Source of the DNA: Ricinus communis
Taxonomy: Eukaryota > Streptophyta > Magnoliopsida > Malpighiales > Euphorbiaceae
Assembly (NCBI RefSeq): GCF_019578655.1
Contig: NC_063261.1
Span: 21,949,626-22,013,625 of the forward strand
Length of the DNA stretch: 64,000 bases
Direction of reading: 5' to 3'
The translations under genes were made by a program, and so were the position numbers. The notes below the pieces were generated by a model. That model did not search any database and was not told where the DNA came from. It saw nothing but the letters and a program-made list of their open reading frames with translations. Numbering within the stretch: position 1 is the first letter of the stretch; each line of letters starts with the position of its first letter. Positions 12,505-23,821 of the stretch are shown one piece after another.

Positions 12505-12994
12505 ATAGAAAAGATGCATCAGAAAGGCAAAAAAGCTAGAGAATTACATGAGAAATGGAATGCATTCAAATGGAGGCGTCAACTTTTGCAGTTAGAATTA
12601 TTTTCTCTAGCTACAGGTTTTCAGTTTCTATGGAGTTTTATAGTGAATTATGTCTAGATTTGCACTGTGATTCTATTTTAACGGCCCACTTAATCTCCTG
12701 TAACAGTAGCTATACTTTACTGGTTTTTAATCAAATTAGCAAGCAGCATTAAACAATTGACAATACATCTTGCAGCTTGAAGCATCTTTTACATTAAGTA
12801 GCCATCAGGTAATTCCTGATTGCGTAGTCCGAATATAAGGACTGCAGCATTAGACTCGCCCGGAGAGATCCCTTCAATTCAAACCAAAAATGTAGAAGGA
12901 GATTTTATAATCGGGGTAGACCGACAGCATAATAAAGCCAAGAACTATTCTACAAAGGTTTCATGTAAGAATTTCAACCTTTGCTTTTAAGTTT
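12505..12994 (+). other. 3' flank of copy C and displaced upstream flank of copy D
   Basis: The block CTAGCTACAGG-TTTTCAGTTTC at about 12608 follows copy C as it follows the other copies, and probably lies in the 3' UTR. The last 150 bases before the retrotransposon (up to AGTTT at 12990-12994) were once directly upstream of copy D, because the same AGTTT resumes at 23147 just before that copy. Confidence 0.6.
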
Positions 12995-13168
12995 TAATAG
13001 AATATGTATTGATACCAATAGGAGCTAGACACGTGTAAAGCTAGTGCAATCACACACACATAAGCCAACTCTGCTACTTATGTCAATCATTCATGACAAT
13101 TACGGATCACAAACTCAAGATGGCAATAGAAAAGTCAATAATACTCTTTCTTCTCCTAAAATTTGATA
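12995..13168 (+). repeat. 5' LTR of the outer Copia element
   Basis: Matches 22971-23146 over its whole length. It contains an ACACGTGT palindrome (G-box core CACGTG) at about 13030. It is directly followed by the tRNA primer binding site. The first and last bases are TA and TA. Confidence 0.92.
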
Positions 13169-13180
13169 TGGTATCAGAGC
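13169..13180 (+). other. Primer binding site of the outer element
   Basis: TGGTATCAGAGC directly follows the 5' LTR. It is the sequence complementary to the 3' end of plant initiator methionine tRNA, used by most plant Copia elements. Confidence 0.9.
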
Positions 13181-14185
13181 ACTATTTTTCCCTTACCTTC
13201 TTCCTTTTCCTTTAGGGATTCGACCCCTATCCAAACCAGTGGATCTTTCCCATCTGATGTTCGACGGTGACGACTGATTCCTTGGGTGTCTCTCACTTCG
13301 GTTCGCTTTGAAAATAAACAGAGATGGTGCACACAGTTGGTTTCGTCTGCAATGCTTATAGTGGTACCTCAGTGTGGCTGCCGTTTTGTTTCTTGTTTTA
13401 AGAACATTGATGTGCGACTTGGAGTTGGTGAGCAGGACAGACAATTGGCGAGTTGGAAATTTTATCGAACAGTTGGTGAGCAGGACAAAATTTTGATTTT
13501 GTTTAAATTTTACTGGTTGGTTGGGTATTTTTGTATGGTATGATCACACTGGTCTAGCAAACTACCAGATGAACGGTATTTTTATGGCCTTGTTCGTTTT
13601 TCACCTGCTATTAAGGCCATAAGGCATTTATGGATGTTGTCTTTACATGTGGCAAACGCTCCCATTACGCTGTTTTACATGTGAGTGGAACAGTTTATCC
13701 TGCAAAAGAAAAAGATGTCAAGCATGTGTTATGGCAGAAAAAGATGTATATGTCTTGGAAAATGATGCAACTATAGCTATTACGGTAGTTGTTTTTTTTT
13801 AGACCATTTTGGGGTTGGCTTCCTGAAGCCTTTTGAGTTCCGGAAGAAGCGTTTGTTACAGGGGTTCATTCTAGCCTTTTTGAGTGGGTAGTGATCCGGA
13901 TCCACGATCAATTGTTAGAGCAGCTAGTATACTCCACCACCATCTCTTCAATGGCTACTGAAGATTTTAATTCTACACAAACCTTTAAGATCGATGATCA
14001 GAATAGTGAATACTACATCCACCTAAATGAAAATCCAGCTCTCATGTTAACCTCCTTTCAATTAATTGGCAACAACTATCATAGCTGGGCACGATCTATG
14101 AAGATGTCTTTGATTTCGAAGAACAAATTTCAATTTGTTAATGGTTCAATTAAGGTTCCCAGGGAAGAAGATCCTTCTTACAACG

Positions 14186-14432
14186 TGTAAAAGTAGAAAA
14201 TAAATCTGAAATTGTTGTATTGTCTATTGATCATGGAAATATATATATATATATATATATACAATTGGAGAAGTTTTTATTCTAGAATATTCTAATCTCT
14301 AGAATTATCTCTAATTAATTATACTCTATTTATTCTAGAATATTCTAATCTCTAAAATTATCTCTAATTAATTATATTCTATCTTCTATTACTTACTCCA
14401 TATTCTATAATATTCTAGATTATTCTACAACA
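14186..14432 (-). repeat. 3' LTR of the nested element, with internal 53-bp duplication
   Basis: Same sequence as 18677-18874 but about 49 bp longer. The segment beginning TATTCTAGAATATTC occurs twice here (at 14278 and 14331) and once in the other LTR. It also contains an AT dinucleotide run at about 14240-14262. Confidence 0.9.
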
Positions 14433-14443
14433 CTCCCCTTAAG
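14433..14443 (-). other. Polypurine tract of the nested element
   Basis: On the reverse strand this reads CTTAAGGGGAG, directly before the 3' LTR, as expected for the plus-strand primer of an LTR retrotransposon. Confidence 0.8.
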
Positions 14444-14447
14444 TTGG

Positions 14448-17400
14448 AGCATAGATATCAATCATGCCCAGCTTGTTACAAAAGTAGTCCACTCTAACTC
14501 CATTCAAAGCTTTCGTAAATATATCCCCTATCTGTTCTCCTGTCTTCACATAACTAGTAGTGATTAGACCCTGTTGTAGTTTTTCACGAACAAAGTGACA
14601 ATCAATCTTGATGTGAAGTGCAGCTTTATTATCACACTAAAGTCTTACCGGCAAAGACATTTTTATACCAATTTCCATCAGAAGTTGGTATATCCATATA
14701 ATTTCACATGTTGCTTTTGCCATAGCTCTGTATTCTGACTCCGCGCTTGATCGGGATACAACATTTTGCTTCTTGCTTTTCCATGAGACTAGATTCCCTC
14801 CAAGAAAAACACAATAGCTTGTAGTGGATCTTCTGTCCATTTTAGAACCTGCCCAATCTGCATCCGAGAAGCATTCGATTTGAGTGTGCCCATGATTTTG
14901 ATAGAGAATTCCTCGTCCTGGAGCTCCTTTTAGATAACACAATATTTGTTCTAAGGCTGCCCAATGATGAACTGTTGGAGCTGCCATAAATTGACTAACA
15001 ACATTAACTGAATAGGCAATATCAGGTCGAGTTATTGTAAGGTAATTCAACTTCCCAACTAGCCGTTTATATCTCTCAGGATGCTCAAATAATTCACCAT
15101 CTTCTGTGAATTTCATATTAGGATGCATTGGTGCATTGCACGGTTTTGCCCCCAGTTTTCCTGTTTCTTGCAATAAATCAAGGACATATTTTCGTTGGGA
15201 CAGAAAAATACCTTTCTTGCTTCTCATTACCTCAACACCCAAAAAATATTTCAGATTTTCCAAATCCTTTGTGTGAAACTGGGAATGAAGGAAGGACTTA
15301 AGTGATGAAATGCCTGTAGAATCACTCCCAGTGATTACAATATCATCCACATATACCACTAACAGAATGATGCCAGATTCCAAGTGTTTATAGAAAACTG
15401 AGTGATCAGATTTGCATTTTCTCATCCCAAATGTCTCAACAGCTTCACTGAATTTTCCAAACCAAGCTCGCGGGCTTTGTTTCAACCTATATAATGATTT
15501 GTGAAGATGACATACTTTCCTAGACTCCCTCTGAGCAACAAATCCAGGTGGTTGCTCCATGTAAACTTCTTCCTTAAGATCACCATGAAGAAAGGCATTT
15601 TTGATGTCTAGTTGATGTAATGGCCAGTCATGTGTAGCGGCCAGAGAGATGAAAATATGAACAGATGCCATTTTAGCAACATGAGAGAAAGTGTCAGAAT
15701 AATCCACTCCATAAGTCTGAGCATAGCCTTTTGCTACTAAGCGGGCTTTGAGGCGAGCCACTGACCCATCTGGATTAACTTTAATGGTAAATACCCATTT
15801 ACATCCGATCGCCTTTTTACCTGTAGGTAAATTAACCAATTGCCAAGTACCATTTGCATCTAATGCATTCATCTCTTCTATCATGGTGTGGCGCCAACCA
15901 GAGTGAGATAAAGCTTCATGCACTGGTTTGGGAATAGTGATGGAATCGATAGAGGCAATAAAAGAATAGGAAGAAGGTGACAAATGATCATAAGATACAA
16001 AGGAAGAAATGGGGTAAGTGCACTGATGCTTACTTTTCCGAATGGCAATAGGAAGGTCCAAGTCGGGAGAAGGATCTGATGAATCGCTAGAAACCAGCCT
16101 TCTGGAATAGACATGGTGAATAGGTAGTTGTTGAATTTGTAGTGGATTGGAGTCTGCAGCTACTATGTTGGTAGTCGTATAAATCAACCAATCATCATCC
16201 TCAGCTTGTTCTAAAGAAGGAGATACAGAGAAAAATCGAGTGCTTTCGAAAAAAGTAACATCAGTAGATACCAAGTATCGATTAAGATCAGGACAATAAC
16301 AACGATATCCCTTCTGAAGACAAGTATAACCAAGAAAGACACACTTAAGAGACTTATGATCTAATTTTGTAACATGAGGACGGACATCTCTGACAAAACA
16401 TATACACCCAAAGATTCGTGGTTCGATAGGAAATAAAGGTTTATTAGGAAATAGAATACTATAAGGAGGCTTACCATGAAGGACAGAAGATGGCATACAA
16501 TTGATTAAGAAACAAGCGGTTGAATCCGCATCAGCCCAGAATGATTTAGGAACTTGCATCTGAAATAGAAAAGCTCTAGCTGTTTCAAGCAGGTGCCTAT
16601 TTTTCCTTTTAGCTACACCATTCTGAGAAGGTGTATCAACACAAGGAGTTTGATGAAGAATACCATTTTGAGTCATGTAAGTTTGAAAAGAGTGGGATAA
16701 GTATTCTTTTGCATTGTCACTTCTTAAGTTAAGTACAGAAAGATTAAATTGTGTTTTAATTTCAGCACAAAAATTAGAAAAATGTGAAAATAAATCAGAA
16801 CGATTTTTCATTACTTAAAGCCAAGTAACAAAAGAATAATCATCTATAAAAATGATAAAATAACAAAATCCAGTTTTAGACACTACAGAACAAGGACCCC
16901 AAATGTCAGAATGAACTAACTCAAAAGGACTACTAGCCCGTTTATTGACTCTTGGACCTGAAAACACAGGATGATGTTTGGCAAACTGATAAGACTCACA
17001 ATTTAAATTAGATATACTAGAAAACTGAGGATATAACTGTTTAAGTAGTGGAAGTGATGGATGACCCAATCGACAGTAAATATCGAACGGACTGAGGGCA
17101 CTGGAACATGCAATGGGTTTAGGCACCTGAGTATCTAATATGTATGGTCCTCCTGACTCATGTCCTCTACCAATAGTCTTCTTCATCATAAGATCTTGAA
17201 AAAGACAGTAGTTAGGAAAAAATGAGATACAACAATTTAATGCTCGAGTAAGTTTGCTAACAGAGATTAAGTTGAAGGAAAATTGTGGAAGATGTAAGAC
17301 AGATGATAAAGAAAGGGATGAAGTTGCATTAATAGTGCCTGAGCCAATAACACGTGAGGGCGATCCATCTACTAAACTAACAGTGCTAGAAGAGGAATGT

Positions 17401-17681
17401 GGTTGAAAAGAGGAAAATAGATTGGGGTTACCTGTCATATGATCTGTAGCACCAGAATCAATGACCCATTTTGATGAAGAGGAAAGAAGACATTGACTTG
17501 GATTACCTAAGTCGGCAATAGCAGTGATAGGCTGCAAGGGAGACCTTAATATCTCTTGATATTGAGAGAATTTAGCATATTTATCTGCAGAAACCATGAT
17601 TGTCTTATCAGTTGGTAGAGGAGAAGGAGTTGTAGTAGCTGCAATATGCGCATACGGATTCCTTTGAAGCCTATTTTGCAA
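14448..17681 (-). pseudogene. Nested element pol: protease, integrase, reverse transcriptase, RNase H
   Basis: Two long frames, 17681-16815 and 16811-14637, lie in the same phase and are separated by one TAA at 16815-16817. The first has protease (VIDSGATDHM), the GAG-pre-integrase region (LGHPSLPLLKQL) and the start of integrase (HSDIWGP). The second completes integrase (RSDNAKEY) and carries RT (GCKWVFTIK, LDIKNAFLHG, VYVDDIVITG) and RNase H (DADWAG, SSAESEYRAMA). The integrase catalytic Glu is Lys (VAKRKN where the family has VAERKN). After 14637 the coding similarity resumes but lacks about fifteen residues of the RNase H end. RT and protease active sites look intact. Confidence 0.9.
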
Positions 17682-17689
17682 TTTCTTGC

Positions 17690-18474
17690 AAGTTCGTTTT
17701 ATGTGTCCGGGCTCATGACAATAGTAGCAGACAACTCCCCCTTATTCTGGAACCCGATTACTTGAACTTTTCCCTTTATTAATGTTCCTGCTGAATCGCC
17801 CAGAATTAGTATTTCAACTGATGAGGGCATTAGTCAACTGAGATGGAGCAACTAATGGGGTTGATTCATTGCGGACAACCCTACTAAAAGTCTCCTGCAA
17901 CATTGGAATTTGGAGACTGGAAAGAATTTGAGATTTTACCGACTCAAATTTAGGACGAAGACCAGTAAGAAAACTCATTACAACTATTTATTCTCGTTGA
18001 GCCTGTTGGACTGTCACGTCAAGACTAAAGGGCAATAAAATATTAAGCTCCTCATAAGTACGCTTAAAGTTTATAAAATAAGCAGTGAGAGATTAATCTT
18101 GCTGTTCAGTACGATGAAAGCTCCGGCACACATCATAAATACAAGAGATATTGCCTTTACCTGAATACATAAAATCCAGATAATCCATTAATTCCTTAAC
18201 ATACTCACAGTGATCAATGAGAGGAAGTATTTCACCGTCAATTGAGTTCCTCAGCTGTAAGAATATGCGGGCATCATCTGTTAACCAAGCTTCCTTGATA
18301 TTGTCATCCGGAGGATTATATGTTAGGTGATAAGCCTTGTTGATGCTTCGTAAATCCACAAACGTATAGTCTTGCTCCATCCATGAAAATTGGACCAATT
18401 AAATTTTTGATCCGTAATTTTCGTCATTGCCGGAATGATATCAGTAGTGACAGAAACTGATTTGGTACCCCTCA
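17690..18474 (-). pseudogene. Nested element gag, degraded
   Basis: Begins at about 18474 with ATGAGGGGTACC. It shows a Copia gag core (NFHGWSKTIR, then LTDDARIFLQLRNSIDGE in another frame) and ends with a CCHC zinc knuckle (CYYCHEPGHIKRTC) at about 17735-17693. At least one frameshift near 18400 and several stop codons break it. The knuckle leads directly into the protease frame. Confidence 0.8.
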
Positions 18475-18663
18475 TGATTACAACAGTAGGCAGCAGAGAA
18501 CAAAATGGATAATAGCAGTGTCCAAATAACAAAGACACAGGCAACAAAGAAAGAAATACCACAAGAATCTCACAGTGCTGCTCACTAGGGCAGAAAATTA
18601 TTTTTAACAAATGATTGCTCACTTGGGCAATCTGAAGCAAAGGAGGATTAGATAATCAGATTA

Positions 18664-18676
18664 GGCTCTGATACTA
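18664..18676 (-). other. Primer binding site of the nested element
   Basis: The forward strand reads GGCTCTGATACTA, the reverse complement of the common TGGTATCAGAGCC site with one change. It directly abuts the 5' LTR of the antisense element. Confidence 0.82.
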
Positions 18677-18874
18677 TATAAAAGTAGAAAATAAATTTGA
18701 AATTGTTGTATTGTCTATTGATCATGGAAGTATATATATATATATATATATATATACAATTGGAGAAGTTTTTATTCTAGAATATTCTAATCTCTAGAAT
18801 TATCTCTAATTAATTATACTCTATCTTCTATTAATTACTCCATATTCTATAATATTTTAGATTATTCTACAACA
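18677..18874 (-). repeat. 5' LTR of the nested element
   Basis: 198 bp, with single-copy internal structure compared with the partner LTR. Its outer end CTACAACA is followed by the target duplication CAACG. The inner terminal dinucleotide is mutated (TA for TG). Confidence 0.9.
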
Positions 18875-19456
18875 CAACGCTTGGTTGAAATGCAATAATC
18901 TTGTGCTTTCTTGGTTACAGAGGTCCCTTAATACAGAAATTGGGCAAAGTGTAATGTGGTTGGACTATGCATATGATCTTTGGGCAGACTTATATGTTCG
19001 CTTTTCACAAGGGGACCTTATAAGAATTTCTGATCTTCAGTAGGAATTCTTCTATCTGCAACAAGGTAACCTTTCTGTTACTGCTTATCATACCCACTTG
19101 AAGATCTTATGGGATGAGATATGTAATTTGAGACCTCTACATGCTTGTGAATGTTCTGGTAATAAGTATAGGAAACAACAAGATTTTATCCTAAAGTTTC
19201 TTAAAGGGTTAAATGAGAACTTTTCTGTCCAAAGGTCTTAGATTCTTATGATGAAACCAATGCCCCCTGTGAATGAAATCTTTGCTATTGTGATTCAACA
19301 TGAAAGGTCTTTAACCTTGGACATAATCAACACATGAAGAATATGAATGGTTTTAGGCCGAAGATGGGAAACCAACAACTCAACCTTGGTAATAGTCAAT
19401 AGAGATTTTTTTTCAATTCTGGAATTTTTCCAAACAATGGGGCCAAGAAGCCCACC

Positions 19457-22400
19457 TGCACTTTATGTGGAATGTATGGGCATCCTGTTGACAAGTGTTA
19501 CAGAAAGAATAGATTCCCACTGGGATACAAGGGAACAAGCAAGAATTTTCAGAATTTTACAAACCAGGTTGCATCTTTTCCTTCTGACAATCATAATTTT
19601 TCAACTACTGAACAGTTGGCATATCATATAAATTATGACAATCATAACTCTTTTAAAAAATCTGGTGATGATGGTCCTATTACTTTTATAAGGAATCAGT
19701 ATAATAGTTTGATGTCAATGATTCAAGAAAAGGCAGTTGATTCTCAGAATGCAGCCAACTCTCGGATCAATGTTTTATCCTCTGTCTTCGATCCTATTAT
19801 TGAAAAAGGTATTGTCCTATGTTGTTATACGTAATAACACAATAGGAAATGGATTATAGATTCAGAAGCTACGGATCACATTGCTAATTCTCTCAGTTTT
19901 TTCAAAAGGCATTACAAAGTTTTTAATAAATATGTGAAGTTTCCTAATAATGAATTAGTTCAGGTTACATGTATAGGCACTGTAGAATTATCACCCTCTT
20001 TGATTCTTCATAAGGTTTTCTACATACCAGACTTTGCTTGTAATCTCATCTCCACTTTGCAGTTAACCAAAAATAACCTTTATTCTCTCATTTTTTCTTC
20101 CAACTTTTGTTATATTCAGGACATGAAACTTTGGAAGATGACTGGTATAGCTAAGCAAGTGAATGGATTGTATCAGCTTTTACAACAAGAAGATAATGAG
20201 AAGTTTTTAAATTCATATCCTGTTAGTTGTAATGTCATTGCTTTTACTCTGTGGCATAACAAACTAGGCCACTCTTCTAAACAAGTAATGAAATCTCTTG
20301 ATCAGTTTCATAATGCTGTGATTAATGATAGTTGCTTTGAATGTGAAGTTTGTCATTTGGCTAAACAAAAAAGGTCCACTTTTCCTGTTAGCAATTCTTT
20401 TTCTACTTCAATTTTTGATCTTGTTCATTTAGACATTTGGGGACCCTTTCCTATCAAAAGCATACATGGTCATTCATATTTTTTAACCATAGTTGATGAC
20501 AAGAGCAGATTCCTATGGATTTATCCTATGAAGCTTAAGTCAGAAGCTAGACATTTAGTCATTGATTTTTACCATCTTGTTGAAACTCAGTTCTCAGTCA
20601 AGATTAAATGCTTTAGAACCAATAACGGGAAAGAATTTGAAATGACCGATTTTTACAAATCAAAAGGGATTGTTCACCAAACTTCTTGTACCTATACACC
20701 TCAACAAAATAGTATTGTTGAGAGAAAACACTAGCATATTCTCTCTGTTGCACGGAGTTTAAGGATTCAAGCCAATCTCCCTTTTTGTTTTTGGATTGAT
20801 TGTGTCCTGCATGCTACTTTTTTAATTAACAGGACTCCAACACCAGTTTTAAACCAGTCTACTCCTTTTGAGATCCTTTTTAAGGTCAAACCTTCTTATG
20901 ATCAGCTCAAAGTCTTTGGTTGTTTAGCATTTGCTTCTGTTTTACCTCATCCTATGATAAAAATGCATCCTATAGTAATCAAGTGTGTTTTCATTGGTTT
21001 TCCTAAAAACACTAAAGGTTACAGAGTATACAATTTAGATGATAAAAGTATTTTTGTTTCTAGAGATGTAACGTTTACAGAAAACAGGTTCCCGTTTAAA
21101 GAGATTTTTGCTACAATACCATCCAATGATGTTCTTATTCCTATTTATCAAAATAAAAGTTCACTTGAAGATTTCAAAAAGGTAGATTCACACACAGTTG
21201 ATCCACTCCATTCATCTACCACTGAAATACAGTCTCCTCCAATTAATTCAGGTACTATTCCTCAACCCTCTCCCAAACTTACTAGAAATATTCACCTACC
21301 ATCAAAATTTCATGATTTTAAAGTTTCCTTGCCCAAACCTAGAACCACACCACATCGTATTTCTCAAGTTCTATCTTATGAAAAGATCTTATCTCAGTAC
21401 CAGTCCTATACATGTAGTACAACAATATTACCTGAACCAAAACATTATAATCAGGCAATCTCACATACTTGTTAGAAACAAGTAATGGCTGAAGAAATAG
21501 CTGCTTTAGAAGAAGTAATACCTGGGAATTAGTTCCTTTGCCCAAGGGCAAGCAGACTATTGGTTGTAAATGGGTGTATAAAACAAAGCTTAAAGCTGAT
21601 GGAACTCTAAAAAGATATAAAGCAAGGCTTGTGGCTAAGGGATACACTCAAAGGTCTAGAATTGACTTTCTCGATACGTTTAGTCCTGTAGCAAATATCA
21701 CCACAATCAAAACTCTTATGGCCGTAGCTGCTGCAAAGGACTGGAATCTTTGTCAGCTTGATATCAACAATGCCTTTTTGCATGGTGACTTACAAAAGGA
21801 GATCTACATGGATTTGCCCCCTGGTTTTCAACCTATGCAGACCAATACGGTTTGCAAACTAAAGAAGAGCTTGTATAGATTGAAACAAGCAAGCAGGCAA
21901 TGGAATGAAAAGCTAACTGCTGCATTACATACTCAGAAGTTTAAACAGGTTGCATCAGACTCCTCTTTCTTTACTAAAGGTACTGGGTCAAATTTCATTG
22001 CTTTAGCTATTTATATGGATGACATTGTCTTAGCAAGTTCGGACATGACAGAAATTGTAAAGATAAAAAGATTCCTGCATGATACTTTCCAAATTAAGGA
22101 TCTTGGAGAACTAAAATTTTTTCTTGGATTAGAGGTTGCCAGGTCCAAAATCGGTATTAATCTATGCCGGAGAAAATACACTTTAGACCTTTTGCAATAG
22201 ACTGGTTTTCTCAGAGCAAAACCAGTACTGACACCGATAGCATCCATTGAGAAATTATCTAGAACAGGGGTCAGGTTCTCAAAGACATTACAGCATACAG
22301 AAGTCCAGTTGGCAAGCTGCTGTACCTAACCCATACTAGGCCTGACATAGCATATGAAGTACAATAATTATCTTAGTTCCTTCAAGCCCCTACAAATATT

Positions 22401-22953
22401 CATTTGACCTCAGCTCATAGAGTTCTCCGGTATTTGAAAAGGACTCCAGGACAGGGCTTACTTTTCCTAGCAACAGGTGATCTCCGGCTTAAAGCTTTCA
22501 GTGATTCTGATTGGGCTTCATGCCCTGATTCCCGAAAGTCCATCACTGGGTTCTGTGTTTTCTCGGTTCAATATTGATTTCATGGAAGTCAAAGAAACAA
22601 CAAACAGTCTCACACTCTTCAAGTGAAGTAGAATATATAGCTATAGCTGCAATGACATGTGAGATACAATGGCTTCACTTTCTCCTTCAGGATTTGTAGC
22701 TCCCCTTTTCTCCAACAAATCTGTATTGTAACAACTTGTCTGCTATCAGAATTGTCGAGAATCTCGTATATCATGCGAGGACCAAGCATATAGAAATTGA
22801 TTACCACCTCATCTGAGAGAAAATTCAACGTGGAATCATCAATCTTATGCCAGTCCCTTCATCAAAACAACTGGTTGATTCCTTTACAAAACCTCTTCCT
22901 ACAACTCTGTTCCAAGCTTCCATTTCCAAGTTGGGCATCCAGAATCTATATGC
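19457..22953 (+). pseudogene. Outer element pol region: zinc knuckle, protease, integrase, RT, RNase H
   Basis: Starts with the gag-end zinc knuckle CTLCGMYGHPVDKC (19457-19498). The protease has DSEATDH where DSGATDH is expected (about 19860). Next come GAG-pre-integrase (HNKLGHSSKQ) and integrase (HLDIWGPFP), whose second catalytic Asp is Asn (RTNNGKEF). A TAG at 20732-20734 interrupts integrase just after IVERKH. RT is open at 21538-22200 with GCKWVYKTK, LDINNAFLHG and YMDDIVLAS. It is bounded by stops at about 21474 and 22198. RNase H (DSDWASCPDSRKSITG) is frameshifted after about 22560. The C-terminal end LYAPT lies just before the polypurine tract. All enzymes carry lesions, so this is a dead copy. 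Confidence 0.9.
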
Positions 22954-22960
22954 TCCAACT

Positions 22961-22970
22961 TGAGGGGGGC
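22961..22970 (+). other. Polypurine tract of the outer element
   Basis: TGAGGGGGGC directly precedes the 3' LTR at 22971, as expected for the plus-strand priming site. Confidence 0.82.
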
Positions 22971-23146
22971 TAATAGAATATGTATTGACACCAATAGAAG
23001 CTAGACACGTGTAAAGCTAGTGCAATCACACACACATAAGCCAACTCCTTACTACTTACGTCAATCGTTCATGACAATTACGGATCACAAACTCAAGATA
23101 GCAATAAAAAAATCAATAACACTCTTTTTTCTCCCAAAATTTGATA
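22971..23146 (+). repeat. 3' LTR of the outer Copia element
   Basis: Pairs with 12995-13168, begins TAATAG and ends TTGATA, and is followed by the AGTTT target duplication at 23147-23151. Confidence 0.92.
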
Positions 23147-23186
23147 AGTTTGCTTGTTTTTGGAGATTGATAATTCTGTGACAGTT

Positions 23187-23821
23187 GGGATTGAATCTCT
23201 CTATATAAAGAAACTACTATTGGTAGTCATAAAGGCACATGAAGAACCAGATCACTGCGTTCTGAAGGTTAAGACAAAATAATGCTTTAAATATGATCAC
23301 TAACAACCAGATCAATTTGGCTTTCTAGCTACTAATATTTCTCTTTTTCTAACAGGTTAACTCCCTGGAAAGAACCTTCCTTGTTGCCAATTTCATCCTA
23401 GAGCTCCTCCCATCGGCTGTTTTTTATCAGCTGCCATCTATGCATAAGACCAACTTAATTTCCATCATTGATCTTGTTCACAAGGGTCGAAAAGAAAGAT
23501 AATGTGGACAATTAGGGGACTACTACATTGGATTTATTACCCATATACAAATTTTAATCCTTTCGGAACATTTCCTGACATTATTGGATTAGTTTGTGCC
23601 ATCTTTTGCCTAGAATTATGTCCAGTGAATTGGTTAAGGTTTTGGATCCTAGGGTCAGTCCAACATAGATTAATGAAATAGAGGCAGTAGAGCTAGTGAT
23701 TGCACTTCATTGTGCGAGTTTTGAAGGGAAAAATAGGCCAACTATGGCTGATACAGTTGCTAATTTGGAGCAAAGGTTGGCTTTACGCAGTGGCAGGAGT
23801 ATTAAGGGCGAGGAATACTGA
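23187..23821 (+). pseudogene. Copy D of the kinase cluster: internal deletion, start lost
   Basis: A heavily deleted member. The first-exon counterpart is recognisable at 23187-23267 (GAATCTCTCTATAT and the donor after TCTGAAG), but the start codon position reads GGG. Exon 2 starts at 23356 with VNSLERTFLVANFILEL, has a deletion of about 50 bp near 23450 and a stop at about 23500. It keeps the loop to GLVCAIF and then jumps at about 23603 straight into the kinase C-lobe (MSSELVKVLDPRVSP), ending with NRPTMADTVANLEQ and a TGA at 23819-23821. The entire N-lobe and catalytic loop are gone. The outer Copia element lies 40 bases upstream. Confidence 0.85.

Larger units (their letters stand above)
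14186..18874 (-). mobile_element. Nested Ty1/Copia LTR retrotransposon
   Basis: Inserted in antisense orientation inside the gag gene of the outer Copia element. LTRs are 14186-14432 (3' LTR of this element) and 18677-18874 (5' LTR). The target duplication CAACG lies at 14181-14185 and 18875-18879. Termini are TG...CA, with one end mutated (TA at 18677). The primer binding site (18664-18676 on the reverse strand, one mismatch) and polypurine tract (14433-14443) flank the LTRs as expected. The LTRs share long identical blocks and differ by few substitutions, so this element is younger than its host element. Its pol is nearly intact apart from an in-frame stop, a changed integrase catalytic residue and a deletion in RNase H. 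Confidence 0.94.
13951..19338 (+). pseudogene. Outer element gag, split by the nested retrotransposon
   Basis: The reading frame starts at ATG 13951 (MATEDFNSTQ) and shows the Copia gag signature LIGNNYHSWARSMKMSL. It stops being collinear at 14185, where the nested element enters in the codons PSYN. Gag continues at 18875 (NAWLKCNNLVLSWL) after the second copy of the CAACG target site. Further on there are in-frame stops at about 19040 and 19240, so it was already damaged or has decayed since. Gag forms the virus-like particle in this class of element; no function is expected here. Confidence 0.85.
12995..23146 (+). mobile_element. Ty1/Copia LTR retrotransposon (outer element), interrupted by a nested element
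   Basis: A complete but dead Copia element. Its LTRs are at 12995-13168 and 22971-23146, and the 5-bp target duplication AGTTT lies at 12990-12994 and 23147-23151. The LTRs are short (174 and 176 bp) and differ at about ten positions, mostly transitions, plus a small indel. They start TAATAG and end TGATA, so the termini are TA...TA and not the usual TG...CA. Gene order is gag, protease, integrase, RT, RNase H, which defines Copia. It carries several stops and frameshifts. A second Copia element sits in gag. Without that insert the element is about 5.5 kb. It landed in the flank just upstream of kinase copy D. Confidence 0.93.

Noticed and set aside
13193..13543. Short frames just inside the outer Copia 5' LTR
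   Set aside because: They lie in the untranslated leader between primer binding site and gag and have no recognisable domain.
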